DNA from: Struthidea cinerea
Taxonomy: Eukaryota; Chordata; Aves; Passeriformes; Corcoracidae
Length of the DNA: 64,000 nucleotides
Assembly (NCBI GenBank): GCA_013397865.1
Contig: VZTI01002795.1
Span: 147,768 to 211,767 of the forward strand
Direction of reading: 5' to 3'
Below the pieces are notes generated by a model. The model saw only the letters and a list, made by a program, of their open reading frames with translations. It did no database searches and was not told where the DNA came from. A program made the position numbers and the translations under genes. Positions 47,236 to 60,800 of this stretch are shown here, one piece after another. Every line of letters begins with the position of its first letter. The stretch's first letter is position 1.

Positions 47236-47364
47236 GAATCTTAATATCCAATTCAAAATAATTTTGAGAACACTACTTTCAAGATGTAAATTGTTTTAAA
47301 GAATCCTAATATGTAATTCCAAATCTTTTAGCAATACTTCTTTCAAGAAGTACATTGTTTTAAG
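47236..47364. repeat. Diverged tandem duplication of a 65-bp unit
   Basis: Segments 47236-47300 and 47301-47364 both begin GAATC-TAATAT and carry ACTTCTTTCAAGA-TAC/AAATTGTTTTAA near their ends. Similarity is around three quarters by eye, so the duplication is old. The surroundings are otherwise unremarkable. Confidence 0.7.
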
Positions 47365-47430
47365 GGTTTTGTTATTAAAAAAAAAGGAAAAAAAAAAGGT
47401 AGTGAAAACTGATAGGTATAGTTTGGTCCT

Positions 47431-47880
47431 TGTATTGGGTTTGCATGCCAGGTTTTGGTAGTGGGGCTGTTTGTGGGTTTGCACCAGGGGCTGCAGGGGT
47501 GGCTTCTGCCAGAAGCAGCCAGAAGCTTCCTTGTGTTCAGCAGAGCCAGTCCCAGGCAGCTCCAAGATGGATGTGCCACTGGCCAAGGCTCGGCCAATTA
47601 GAAGTGATGGTAACTCCTCTGTGACAACTTTCTTTTCTTCTTTAAGAAGAAGAAAAGAAAGTTATTGCACAGTTGTAATTGTGGCCAGAGAAGAGCAGAG
47701 TGAGAGGATCAAGAGCCCTGCAGACACCAAGGTCCATGAAGGAGAGGCAGGAGCTGCTCCAGGCACCAGAGATGAGATTCCCCTGCAGCCCCTGGTGCAA
47801 ACCATGGTGAAGCAGCTCCATGGGGATGCAGAGATCCACCTGCAGCCCCTGGAGGAGTCCCACACCAGAGCAAGTGGATG
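47431..47880 (+). mobile_element. Truncated ERVL-like LTR joined to a CR1
   Basis: It starts TGTATTGGGTTTGCATGCC with the AGGTTTTGG motif and belongs to the same family as 12283-13234. It shares the CTCCAAGATGGA and CTGGCCAAGGC blocks, the TTTAAGAAGAAG promoter region, CCTGCAGACACCAAGGTC and CAGAGATTCCCCTGCAGCC. It stops near 47880, about halfway through the family length, where CR1 sequence begins directly. Open frames at 47430-47917 are translations of the LTR. Confidence 0.8.
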
Positions 47881-49115
47881 CCTGGGATCAGGAAAGCTAA
47901 GGCACAGCTGGAGCTAGATTTTACAAAAGGTGTGAGAAATACTAAGGGCTTCCACAGGCATGTTAATCAGAAAAGAAAGACAGCACTCCACACAACCCTA
48001 ACAAATAAGACAACTGACATGGAGACACTGAGATGTTCAAGAACTGCATTGCCTCAGTTTTCACTGATAATTCTCTTCCTGCTATCAAGTCCCTGCATGT
48101 CAAGAGAGGAACTAAAGGAATGAATCTGTGTCTACCATAAGAGATCAGGCTCAAGACCATCTAAAAAACTAAAAATATGGGACAGAATGAGATGCATCCT
48201 AGAGTCCTGAGGGAACTAGCAGATGTAATTGCTAATCCAAAAGCTCAATGCCCACACAGAAAGAAATACTGAATGCTGCTCCTCAAGAGTCCATAGTGGG
48301 ACCAGTACTGTTCCATATCTTCATATCAGCATAGACAGTGGGAGTGAGTATATCCTCAGCAAGTTTGCAGGTGACACCAAGATGAAAAGAAGGCCAGGTG
48401 CAGGGTCCTGTATCTGGGTCAGGGCGGTGACCAATATCAGTATTTGTTGGGCGGCTACTGGATTGGTGGCAGCTCTCAAGAGAAAGAGTTGGCCATATTG
48501 GTAGATGAAAAATTAGGTATGAGCTATCAATTTGCACTTGTAGTGTAGAAAGTTAGTCATATCCTGGAGTGCATCAAAGTGGGCATGGTCAGCAGGTACA
48601 GGGGGTGATTCTTGCCTTCTGCTCTTGTGTGACCTTACTTGGAGTGCTGTGTCCACCTTTGGGGCCCCCAGTAGAAGAAAGACATGGATCTGTTGGAGTG
48701 GGTCTAGTTGATGGCCACAAAAATAAGAGGGCTGGAGCATCTTTCCTGTGAGGAAAGGCTGAGAGAGCTGGGGTTGTTAAAGCCTGGAAAACAGAAGGCT
48801 GCAGGGAGAACTTACAGCAATTCTTCAACATATGAAGGAGATGAGTTAGCAGAAAGACAGTGAAAAGGCTTTCTGAGATTGAAAGAGGGTAGATTTAGAT
48901 TGGATATAAGGAAGACATTTTTTATAAGGTTGGTAAGACGCTGAAACAGGTTGCCCAGAGAAGTAGATGCCCCATCCCTAGAAGTCTTTAAGATCATGTT
49001 GGATGAGGCTTTGAGCAGCTTGATCTGGTGAAAGATGTCCTTTCCTTGGGCATGGGGGTTGGACTAAATGAAATATTAAGGTCTCTTCTAATGCTACCCA
49101 GACTGATTTTGTGTT
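47881..49115 (+). mobile_element. CR1 LINE fragment (ORF2 3' part and 3' UTR)
   Basis: It starts with TGGGATCAGGAAAGCTAAGG, a sense CR1 ORF2 block. GATGCATCCTAGAGTCCTGAGG follows (48190), then a decayed reverse-transcriptase region at 48285-48385 (GPVLFHIFIS and LSKFAGDTKM, in shifted frames, with one of the paired aspartates of FADDT replaced by G). The GTGTCCACCTTTGGGGCCCC block (48650) and 3' UTR blocks GGTTGCCCAGAGAAGTAG and GGTCTCTTCTAATGCTACCC complete it. It is dead through frameshifts and stops. Confidence 0.9.
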
Positions 49116-52100
49116 GTTTGTTGGGAACAACTCAATTTCCTACCTATATCTTGTGATTGTCTATCTGAAAAGGTACAAGACTGTACTTGCTTTTTCTCAT
49201 TGGAATATGCAAGTCATATTGGAGTGTGACTGGGCTTCAGTAGATCATTATTTTTTCACAGGCTAGGTCAGATGCTTCTTGATTTTATCACCCATACAAT
49301 GAAGATCAGCCTTCAATGAGCATTTATTGGAGCAGAGTTTAGTCCTTGAATTAATAATATATGTGGAAAGTCAACATGACAGAATCAAGCATGAGTCAGA
49401 ATTAGCAAAAATGTTAATGGAGTCATATTCCCACCATATTGCTCAGTACGTCTGGGTTGTGATTGCCTTAGCTTGGAACAGTGTCGAGTCAGGTTTCCTC
49501 AGCTTTGTAATAGTACTACAAGGAAGCCAATGTATTAGAAGTACTGTCTGTGACTGTGACTAAGGAACATATTTTTTAATAAGCTGTTTAATGAACTGCA
49601 AATGTTTGCATTTTCTTCCTTAGATTTCTACTTTAGATTGACTAAATGCAAGCTGCAGGGAAAAAAACTCCAGACAATACACTGGTTTAGCTTTGGCACT
49701 TTCGACCACTCTAATAGAGACATAATTGTTCAGCTGCAGCTCACTTTATTTTTACATTTTCACAGCAAAGAGATATGGACAAGAGATGGAAATTGGAAAA
49801 TTAATTTGGGAACAGTCACTTTTAATTCTTCTAGGACCTCTGAAAGCATTACAAAGGCACTGAATCCCTAAGGAAATACAATGCAGATTTGACATGCCTG
49901 GCAATCCAGAAAAGAGGAGAGTCATAAGAGGCAGTGCCTCTGTATGCTGACCTGAAGAAGGATTGCTTAAAGTTCTGGCTTCTCTCCCATGAAAAAAATA
50001 AGTCGGAAAGCCACAGATCTATTTTCTGTCCTTCTGGAATGTGTAAGTTTCCATGTTGCTGCTCATTTCTGTCTCATTTTTGAAAAGCCCTGACTTTGTC
50101 TGTGCTCTAGTGGTTTCGAGAGTTCATAGCTAAAACTTAAAGACACCAGATTTCCTTTTCTCTCCCCAGACTTCCACCACTGCTTGCTGTTCTTTTAGGT
50201 ATGCTCTGAATCAAGGAGCTTGGACTGTACTAAGCCTTACTCTCTTATACGAAACTGTTTCCTATAAGCTGATTAAAATTATTTTAAAGTGGAAATGTTT
50301 CTGGTGAGCTTTTATCACTGACTGATAATTTCAGGAATCAGTTTTTCACTAGGCAGCCTTTGGGTTCAGTATATCTTTAAAAATATAAAATAGTTTTTCT
50401 TATCCGTGTTTGAGGTAATTCTGATATCCAGCTATTAGCTGATTCGTGACTTTTGTGTTTGGATACAGCAGAGTGCTTCTGTGGGAAAATAGGCTTCATT
50501 CTTCCTTCATATCTTGTTGCCAGCTTTCCATCTGTAGAAGTGTCACAAAAAATAGTCACTTACAGGTAGAAAAGTGATTTGAGCTTAGAAAAGGTCTTTG
50601 TAAGATATTCAGAATGTAGCTCTGCTAATTAATGAAAATAACCAACACCATAATAACACTAAATCCTCACAGGGAGAGGAGATCAGAAAGGAGACAGAAT
50701 TAGCTTAATAAGATGTTTGTCTTGCTTCTAAGTGGAAGTTAGAGACTTGCAATAACAAGATTCTTAACAAGGTTAAGACTTTTTGCTTATTACAATATTG
50801 CTGCTTTTTCCAGAAAAGAAAAGCTCTTGTAAATAGGACTCTTAAACACACATGAAAACTATGGGTTATTTTCTATTTATTCTTATGCTGCTTTACTTGT
50901 GAGCATTAATGTATTCTTATCCACAAAAATCTCAGGTATTACTATGAAAGCGAGATGTGTAACGTAGTACTAGTTGCTTCATTGCTAATTCCTGTTTATA
51001 TAATGGGAATTAGTTGGGGGTATTTCAAAGATGCTGGCCAGAATGCTTAGCTTAACTGAAACATTTTGGTTGGCTGTATGTAAAAAATATATTAGCGTAG
51101 CCTTCCCTACACTGTTTCCCAATATACCTGAGCATTAGAGGGAATAGTTAGTCAATGCTTCAATTCTCAACCTGTCTACCACCACTGCCAATATAGTGTC
51201 AGTGATAAAATTTGCCAGTCTGTTTGATAGAGGTGAATTGTTTCTGGCTATCTGTTCAGGGATGTAGTCTCTAAAAGAAGTACAGAAAGAAAGAGTAAAT
51301 TCCTCTGGGCTTGAATGTAGTGATGGGAAGGCTCAGGGCAGCATGCAGAAGCCTGTGTCAGAGTGACAAATGTCCTTGTAAGGCAGTTTATGTGGGTACC
51401 GCATCTAGCAATATTTGGGATGAGCTAGAGGTGGGGTTGGGAGCTGGAAATGTATGTCATGAGCAGGTTCTGATCTAAAAACCAGCAGTTTGAGCACCTT
51501 GGTGGTACTGCTCTGAATTTGAGAACAAGGACTGTCTAATTTGTGGAAGTCCTTGTTAATCCCTGGTAAACAGCAGAGAATCAGAAGGTTGCAAAGTCCT
51601 CTCAAGTAATTTTAACATCCTTTCCCAGTGTGTTTTGTTACTTTGGCAGATTCTGCATCATGCCATAGAGGAGCTGTACTGCATCTTGCACTCTTTAAGG
51701 TCACCCTGTATCTGCCTGTGTTATCATTGTTTTGACAGCAACTTTCTGAAAGCACATTTCTATAAATGAAGTCCAGTGATAGTAAGAAAAGAGATTGTGA
51801 CTGAGATATTCCAGTAAGACTAATGGCAACTGCATTTTCTAATCTGGGGAAGAAATTTATTCCCTTTTTATGCTGGCAGAAGTGAAAGAATTCCATAATT
51901 GAGGGAAGTATTTTTCCAATCTGTATGATAGACCATGACAGGTGCTTTTCTACAGACACAAGTGAAAGCACTAGGTAAAGGTTCTTTGAATAAATGAATA
52001 AAACATTAAAGCTAAGGTTTACTGTGTGGTTCTGATATGAAAATTTGTTCATAGTATTTCCTGAAAATTAATTAATACACAGGAAGCAGAGCTGATTCCT

Positions 52101-52610
52101 GATTGCTCATACATAGTGCAATGCAAGGCGGAAATAAACAAAATAATTAGACAAGCTTTAGTGTTACGGGAATAAGAGTAACATTTGTTTATCAGTATTT
52201 CAGCTATACTCCTACCATCCTGAGACTGAAATTCACTGTTAGACAAAAGGTGGTCTCATCCCTCTGACATGTTATTTTGAGGGCTCCATGGACCATGGTT
52301 GTTTGTACTGAACCCACTATAATGAACTGCCTTGTTTTTGTTATAGTGCTGTGAGCAGTATATACCAGAATTCTGCAAATGTTTTTTTGGTTTTGTTTCC
52401 TTCTGTCAGTTAACCTATTGAAGCAGTCCACCTCACTTCTGATGTATAATCACGAGATTTGTTTTTATTGGTTTATTGCGCTAAATAGATTCAATGCCCC
52501 AACGATTATTTTGTTGGCTCTGAACTACTTCCCTTTGTAAGGCTGTGTATCATTAACACAACATCAGTCTTTTAAGCGAGAGAATCATGCAGAAGAAAGT
52601 AAGGGATGTT
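49116..52610. other. Intergenic, nothing recognised
   Basis: AT-rich sequence with no exon or classifiable repeat. Open frames such as 51612-52052 (minus) have no recognisable domain or splice context. Confidence 0.4.
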
Positions 52611-52612
52611 CG

Positions 52613-52697
52613 GGGTTGTTTTTTTTTTGTTTGTTTCTTTGTTTGTTGGTTTGGTTTTGGTTGGGGTTTTTGTTTGTTCATTTGTTTTTGTTCTGTA
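52613..52697. repeat. T/G-rich (TTTG)n-like low-complexity tract
   Basis: A run of T, then TTTG, GGTTTGG and GTTTTTG units in about 85 bp. The complementary strand is A/C-rich. Confidence 0.9.
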
Positions 52698-53399
52698 AAA
52701 AAAGCTCTAATGAGCTGGTGTCTAGGCACTGAGATAGCCATTCTAACTTTGACTCAGATTTTCTGTGTTTCCCTGGGAAAACCACAGACCTCCAGAGGTG
52801 CAGCTGTGAGATTTGATTTTAGCCAAAACCAACAGTTCATGTGCCCCATGTCATGTACCAGCCACCTCAGTTGTGCTAGACCAGCTGAGAGTACAGGTCC
52901 AGTGCAATTTAAGACTGTTCCCCATCTGAACTGTCACAAATTTTACCTGCTCCTCTTCACGCCTTATTGTCCTTTTTCTTGTACTAGTAACTACATTGTT
53001 TCCATTGCACAATTAACTAGGAGTGTTGACTAGGGTAAAATATTTTGCTACTGCCACCACTGAAATATATGTTTTTTACCCTGCTTGCTTCCTGCACCAT
53101 CTTACCACACAGAGCCAGTGCAGAAGAGAAGTTCAGAAGGTGGGCCAGGAGGGAAGCTTCCAGGATTTAAAATGCCGGAGGCTGCTGTGGCACCATACTG
53201 CTACCTTTGCCTGAGTTGGAGACAATAAATAGTACATGTTACATAAACCCATGTAATTTCCTATTTCTGTAAAAACTATGAATACTGGAGCGAGAGAGGA
53301 GCATTAAGACTCACTTGGAGATATGCTGTTGGTAAAGCAATGTGAAGATGACAAATTATAGCCTATTTTTCATCTGTTCTCTAGTTGTTCATAAAAAGA

Positions 53400-54243
53400 T
53401 TTCATAGAACCATAAAATGGCTTGCATTTAAAGGGACATTAAAGACCATATGGTTCCAACCACCCTGCCATGGACAAGAACACCTTTCACTAGACAAGGT
53501 TGCTCAGAGCTCCATCCAGCCTGGCCATAAACACCTCCAGGGATGGGGCATCCACAACTTCTCTGTGCAACCTGTTCCAGTGCCTCACCACCCTCATAGT
53601 AAAGAATTTTTTACTAATACCTAATCTAAACCTACTCTCTTTCACTTAGAAGCCATGGCCCCTTGTCCTGTCACTATATGCTCTTGTAAACAGTCTCTCC
53701 ATCTTTCTTGTAGGTTCCCTTCAGGTGCTGGAAGGCCACAATTAGATCATCCTGAAGCTTTTTCTTTTCAGGAGTGAACAATCCCAATTCTCTCAGCCTG
53801 TTGTCATAGGAAAGGTGCTTCATCCCTTTAATGAACTTGGTGGCCTCCTCTGGACTCACTCCAACAGGTCCATGTCCTTCCTGTGCTGGGACCCCAGAGC
53901 TGGATGCAGTGTCCCAGGTGGGGTCTCACCAGAGCAGAGCAGAGGGGCAGAATCCCCTCCCTGGCCCTGCTGCCCACGCTGCTTTGGATGCAGCCCAGGA
54001 CACGTTTGGCTCTCTGGGCTGTGAGTGCACATGGCTGGGTCATGTCCAGCCTCTCACCCACCAGCAGCCTCAAGTCCTTCTCCCCAGGCCTGCTCTCCAT
54101 CTGTTCATTCCCCAGCCTGTGATGGTACCAGGGGTTGCCCTGACCCAGGTGCAGCACCTTGCACTTGCTGTTGTTAAACCTCATGAGGTTCCCATGGGCC
54201 CAGTTCTTGAGTTTGTCCAAGCACCTCCATACAGCACTTGGAC
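53400..54243 (-). mobile_element. CR1 LINE fragment, antisense, partner of the 32.9-kb copy
   Basis: The left end CATAGAACCATAAAATGGC is the antisense CR1 terminus. It is followed by AAGGGACATTAAAGACCATA, the CTCCAGGGATGGGGCATCC block, AACCTGTTCCAGTGCCTCACC, CCTCTGGACTCACTCC and, at the end, CCAGGTGCAGCACCTTGCAC. Segment 53867-54066 is 199/200 identical to 33328-33527, while the flanking CR1 sequence of the two copies is only about 86% alike. Confidence 0.95.
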
Positions 54244-57200
54244 AAGCTTGTTTTGAGTCTATAATGTTTTAATAATGCCAGAATCACTGTTAATATTTGG
54301 GCTACTCATAGACTATGGATTCATTGCAGACCCATTTTTTATTTTGTATTTTCATTGTAACTTTGTCTGTCATTAAATGAATTATCTTTTGGGTGATGGC
54401 AGAAGGGAAGGGGGAAGAATTACATCAACCTCCTGGTTCCTTATTTTTTTCTGAAGAAAGCGAAAACTTCCATCTGAGAAGAGTCAGGACAAAAGCACTA
54501 TTGTTTGATGGATGAGGGCACATGGCTGGGTAAACTAGAATTAACCTAATATTCTCCTTTTGTTTTCTGTGGGATTTTGAGTAATTTGCACCATCCTTTT
54601 TGTGCACCATCTCCAGCCACAGTGAGGTTCTTAAGTCCATGTTAGCAGGGCCTGTCTCTCTTCATACATTGTACGGTGTGCAGTGCTAGAGGGGCGATGG
54701 TGTCTGTCTGTCTGTACACATTGCCATAATGAATACCTGGTTGCTTCCTGGAAACTCAATCACTATTGGACTAGATGATGACTGGTAAAGTAGTGCTAGT
54801 GTTCAGGTTAGATTAAAATCTTAGTTCCTTGTAAACTATTTTGATGCAAGATCAGTCATAGGGACTGCATCTGGGTAATGCTCTACCTTACTTACTTGAC
54901 TTTTTTCAGTTTAATAGCTTTGGTTGTTTTCTCAAGCCCCATCTGTTCTTACTTCCCCTATTTAAGATTCATTGATTTTTTTCCTTCAGAGATCTGGAAA
55001 AACTGGTGAACTCTGCTTTTTGTTGAGGAGAACTGACTGTGGCATCCATGTGCAAGTCCTGATCCAACTAAGTGTGTACTTCCTAAGTCAGTGGTAAACT
55101 GCACTTAAAATGAAACAAATGCCTTTCGGGATTGAAGTTTTAAATGCCACAGTAATTTTATCTCAGAAACCCTTATGCTTAAAGAAGAAAAAGATAATTT
55201 TATTTTCCAAAGAAGATCTCTAGAAACTTTTGAATAGATCTGAAGTGCAGATTTCTTTGGTTAGCTCAATCGTTGTGAACATTTTTGCTTTCATTTGGCA
55301 GAGTGAAAGAATGTGTCACTTAGCCTTTTTTCCTTTTTTGCCTCAGGGATCAATAATGTAATATACTGTACATCTTGAGGTTATGTCTTGCCTGTTGGAA
55401 TTTGTTCTAGATCACTAGTTTGCCTGATGCAAGATGGGGTCAAACGGCATATCAATGAAAAGTGTCTCAGTTGCCAGCTGCAGTAATAAAGCTAATATTC
55501 AACAGGAAAGAAATGTGTTAAATCAAGCCAGATTCTTAACAGTTTTGTAGCTCCTTGGAGCTAATTTCTGAATGAAGACAAACCTTTTTAAAGCATATTA
55601 CATGAAAGAAAAATTCTAATTTTCATTTGACACATGGAACAATCTTAGCTCTTGTGCCCTCAGCTGTTTGAAATGAGCAGGAAGTCTTTCATACTTGTCC
55701 TTATTGGCTAACGATGGAGAGAGATACAGAAACCAAAATTTTTAAGGGCTAGAAAGGAGGAAAAAGAAGTTAAGATATTTCTCAAAGAGCATAATGCTGG
55801 AGACATACTTGTGCTTGCTATACTTTCTCATTGAAAGTGAGAGTTACTAGATAAGTGTGACGAAGACTTAATCTTCTTTCTGGCTTCTGGACATCCTTGC
55901 AAAGATAATCCGATCTGCACTGGTGTCTCCACACCCATGGAAAAATTTGACTTTTAGAGAAGTATTTTTGTGTGGACAAAGTTAACAAAGCAAAGGTTGA
56001 AGAGAGTAAATGATTCTCTGACTTCTGACTGAGAACTACTGTCTCGCCACTTGAGGTGACATCCTGATGTTGTCTTTGAAATACAGTAATAAAGGCACAA
56101 ATGAAAGGAACAAAGGTTCTTTTTTTGGATTTTGTTTTCAGAACTGATGAGAAACACGTCTTACATGAATTTGTAAAGAGAGGGAAATACAGTATTTTTG
56201 TTACATGTAGGTGGAGCAATGGTACAGGATGGAGCTATTAGTACTTTTCTGTGCACTATAGCTGCATTTCTGGACAAATAGTCACCAGCAAATTTTAATT
56301 ATAGTTTTTCTATTTCTAGTGATATACTATATTGTTACTATTCTTGACATTGAACTATAAAAAATAAGGTTGTAAAAGTCACAGTAATTTACTCAACTCT
56401 GCAAGTTGTTCCTAGTACTGCATAATATTCTTTATAATTTATCTAGGAGGATATAAATTCAACCCAATGCTCCGTAACTTCTTTGGGGACCAGATCAATA
56501 GGAGACAGGGAATATATTAGAGGTTTGCCTTTCCCACAGAGGGAATTTGGCAGGGAGAGAACTGCAGTGGGTCTGCCTGTTTTCTGTTGAGCTGTTTCTG
56601 GCTAACTAATGAATTGTGTGATTTCTGACTCCTGTGTGCTGACAGAAATGCAAAATGAGGGAGAATAAGATGCTTGTTACCTGTTCTGTCTGCCTTACAG
56701 AATAGGCAGACTATTTGTGGGCAGCGACAAAAGGGTGTTGATTTTATGAGGGGTAGGTGATCTGAGCTTTGTTTCTCTGGACACGTCTGTATGGTGATGC
56801 TGGCTTGCAGCTTAGGTCAGCGTGCCCTCCTCGTCCGTGCTGCTGGTGTGCTGACATACATACTAATTAGTCTGCAGCCAGCGAGTTGCACTGGAGGACA
56901 CTTCAAGTAAGAGATTCAATAGCTCAATGCTTTTAGCTAGCTAATAAAACAGCTTCTGCAGGTGTTACAGCAAATTAGTGTGAATTCCAGATGTCTAGCA
57001 AACATCTTACAGAAAAGAACAGTAACAGAAAAAAACCCCTTTTCTGATCTTTATGTTGTGCCTGTTTTTTGGAAAGGATACTTCACAAGTCCAGATTTGT
57101 ACATGTACATGACTCATTATTTTTATGAAAAAAATGTGAATAAAACCAGCTTGACCTCAGTGCTCTGAAATGTCTGACTTAAATGTGAACCAGACTGGGT

Positions 57201-57306
57201 TTGCTTGCTTTATTTTCAGATAGACAATTTGAGACTTCAACAGCAGTTTTCTGGTCTTCATTCCTATGAATGTTTTCTTTGACTGTTTCAGCAGCTCTTC
57301 AGATTG
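54244..57306. other. Intergenic, nothing recognised
   Basis: AT-rich sequence with no exon or classifiable repeat. A short (TCTG)4-like run lies near 54700-54713. Confidence 0.4.
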
Positions 57307-57889
57307 TGTCATGGTTTAACCGCTAATGAACCAAGTACCATGAACCACTTGCTCACTTCCCCACCTGTGGGATGGGGGAGAGAATCAGAAGGGTAAAATC
57401 TAGAAAACTCATGGGTTGAGATAAAGACAGTTTAACAGGGAAAAACAAAAGCTGCACACTCAAGCAAAGCAAACCAAGGAATTCATTCAGTGCTTCTCAT
57501 GGGAAGGCAGGTGTTCAGCCATCTCCAGGAGAGCAGGCTGCCATCAAAAGTAAGGATTACTTGGGAAGACCAACTCCAAATGTCCCTCACTTCTGCCTTC
57601 TTTCCCCTACTTTATGTACTGAGCATGATGTCATGTGGTCTGGAATATCCCCTTGGTCTGTTGGAATCACCTGTCCTGTCTGTGTCCCGTCCCAATCTCT
57701 GATGCACCGCCAGTCTCCTCGCCATCGTGCAGTGCAAAAAGCACAGAAGGCCTTGGCTCTGTGTGAGCCCTGCTCAGCAATAACAAAAACATCTCTGTAT
57801 TATCAACCCTGTGTTCAGCACAAATCCAAAACAGCTCCATACCAGTCATTGTGAAGAAAATTAACTCTACTGCATCTGAAACCAACACA
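57307..57889 (-). mobile_element. Solo LTR, avian endogenous retrovirus, about 580 bp
   Basis: On the plus strand it runs from TGTCATGGTTTAACC to CTGAAACCAACACA. This is the reverse complement of a common avian LTR whose sense strand opens TGT-GGTTTCAG and ends GGTTAAACCATGACA. Read sense (minus strand) it has a GATGACATCATG-like CRE and TACATAAAG TATA-like box near 57607-57634, and the CTGTCTTTATCTCAACCCA block near 57410-57445. Flanks GATTG (57302-57306) and GAGTG (57890-57894) match at four of five bases, a plausible decayed 5-bp target duplication. There is no adjacent retroviral coding sequence. Confidence 0.85.
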
Positions 57890-57894
57890 GAGTG

Positions 57895-60800
57895 TCTTCT
57901 ATGTAATGATCTTGCCCAATTTTTTTGGAAACTGCAATCATTAAACTTTTCCAAACAAATTGGCTAGGTATTCTGAACACATCTAAGAACCAACTGTGTA
58001 AGGTCATCTTTTTTCCATCTTCCTTGGGATTTTTCTTTTCTAGTGCCATTTCTTCAGCCAAGGAGACCATAAAACTTTTCAGGATCCATTTATAGTTTCA
58101 AGTATTGTAATAGTCTGTTATTCAGTGTGCTCTGCTTCTGAAAGTGGTCAGTGCTGATGAAAAAATTAAGAAAGGCAGGGAAAAATGTGTTGATACTTCC
58201 TCAATATATTTTTCCAGCATAGACTTTCTGGCCCAGAAGAAGTATGAGTTTGGCCTTGTTGCCTCCACTTAAGCTTTTTTCCCAATGTATTTGTCCGGTT
58301 TCTTTTAATATACCTCAGTTATCCACAACATTTTGCAGCAGTGAATTCCTCGGAGATGAAAGAGATCATACAGCTTGTCACAGACACATGGATTTGCAGC
58401 CATTAATCCCAAACAGAAGACTATACCTCTCTCTAGTCTATGGTTAGCCCTTTAAAATTTCTTTCTGAGTGGGATTAGAGTCTTGTTCCTTTCCTGTCTC
58501 TTCCAGAACATTTAAGGAGCAGATTGAATCAATGTATTGTTTTCAATAAAGATAATTTTTTAGGCTATAAATTCTACTTATATATGACGTAAAAGGAACA
58601 TAAAAGACACTGGGCAGCAGCCATCTACAATCTGGATGTTACAATGCCTAAATTCCACTTGCAAATCTAGCCTATAAACTTGAATAAGACATTTTGTCCT
58701 ACAGAATGTAATGTCTACTCAGACATATTGTAGATCTTCATAATGACACTTATATTATGCAAGACATTTACCTTCCGAACCCTCTTTTCCTTCTGTTTTC
58801 TAAGTGATGATTTTTCTCTTGAACTTATATTATCTATCTTTGTGTGTTGTTTAGCAGTGTTTTAAAAAATTAAAATAGAATATTTATCTCTACTTTCTAG
58901 TTGAGAGCACCACAAAAACCCACCATGTCAATATATAATTATGATTACATAACATGAAAACTGCAGTTTAGACAAAACATTTGAACAACAACTTAAAAAT
59001 AAAATCAACAATGATGAACAAAGGCACAGAGTTGCTTCTGTGCATGAAGAAAGTAAAAAGCTGGTAGGGATAAGATAGAGGCTGGTAAAATCATGAGTTA
59101 CTATAAAAAGATGTGAATATTCCGTATTCCACATAATAAAGAACCCTAAGGGCCTCAAATTAAATTACGAAGTGTCAGGTTTTAAAAGCTGGGGGCTTAA
59201 TTGTTTATTAGAGGTATCTATCACCTATGTAACAGACTTTCATCTTTGTATTTTGACTTTGGAAGAGGTTAAGAAGCAAATTAAAGGCTATGAATTGGCA
59301 TAGCATCATTTCTGATCACACAGACTTTTGTATTCAAGAATTGTGAGAGACTGAAGCAACAATTAAGTGAGGCTTTGCACGCATTTAAGTGCAGTAGCCG
59401 AACTATTGGAGCAGCTTTAGGCAAGGTCCTGAAACCTCTTACATTTGTTCTAAATTAGCTTTTCCTCCCTTAAATGAAGGAAGTTAAACACTCAACTGCA
59501 TGATTTTGTAAAAATCCCAGATCTTGTTGTCCCTGAGGCATTACCACTAGTAACTAAACTATATAGTGAAGTGGTTCTTTAAGTTTGGCCCTTACATGCT
59601 TTCTCCATTCATTTCACTGCTTGCAGTGAGTCACAGGTTTTCTTGCCATTGACTCATTTGCTTTTAGACCTTCCAGCTGTGAACTTACAGAGTCACAGTC
59701 TGTGACTGAAAGATAACCATAACCATCTAGAAAATGTAAAACGTGTCTTAGAGGCACAAAGTCCCGGGGTTACTGTAATGCCTCATCTTTAGGCAGAAGC
59801 CAGGCCAGTTTACATGCAGGCACTGCAGATTTTAACAAAATCCAGTGCTGCAAACTGCTGCTGCAGAAGCCAGATATTGCCAGTGGACCAGGCATTTCTT
59901 GCTGCATATCCTTATGTCTAGAAACTGTTACTACAGAAAGAAAGGATGGTGTGCATGCAAGCTGGTAAATTGTGCTTCCCTCTTGCAGGAGTGGTGGTCC
60001 AGTCCTGTGTTTGCTGCCAAGGCTGGCTTTAGATCAGCTCCATGTGTTGGACAGTCTTCCTGTTGTTGTGTGGGGGTGGAGTGGAAACAGGAAAAGCAGT
60101 ATGATAAGCTGCTGCTTTTTCCAATTTCAATTTTTTATTCTGTGTGAATGCATTTATTTACTAGGATCCAACACCTGTAATATAGAAAGTAGATGCTACA
60201 ATCCTGTGCTCAGTTTTGTTTTGTTAAATGTTAGGTGTTTGGAGTATGGCCTGTGAACTCCTGTGTTTTATAAATCTCCATGTGTAGTCACAGTGATAAA
60301 GAAATACTTATTTTTAATGGAAGAGGAAACTGTGAAAAAGGGCCATGAGAAGATCTGTGCACCTGGAAGCACAATTTTAGCAAAGTCTCTAAGGGCATTA
60401 ACATTTCTAATTTCTAGAGTTAATGTTCTTGCTCAACATGGGTTTCAGCTGATATTTTCTGGTACTCACTTTCCAAAATGAATCATCTTTGGGGATTGAA
60501 AGACAATTACTTTGTTTTCAAGGAGGGATCTAAATATCTCATAAACAATTTTACAGACAGAATAGATCTATTTATAGATGGCTATGGATCAGTTTAATTT
60601 TCTCTACTATGTGTTTCTTACTTTTTGCAACTGCAAAGAAGATGCTGCTCTGCTCCAAAAGGACTTGGTTTTTAATGATCTTAAAACATTATAATTATAA
60701 ACAAGCAGCTGTATTCTTTCGAATTGTTTAATTAGCTAAAGCTTTGCTGTGCTTAAAAGGTGCATGTTTATCTAGTCTGCAGAAAGCTGCCCTTTTCCTC

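Noticed and set aside
53828..54256. 130-141-codon open frames resembling a reverse-transcriptase tail
   Set aside because: They are decayed CR1 ORF2/3' UTR sequence on the minus strand and its shadow, not a host gene.
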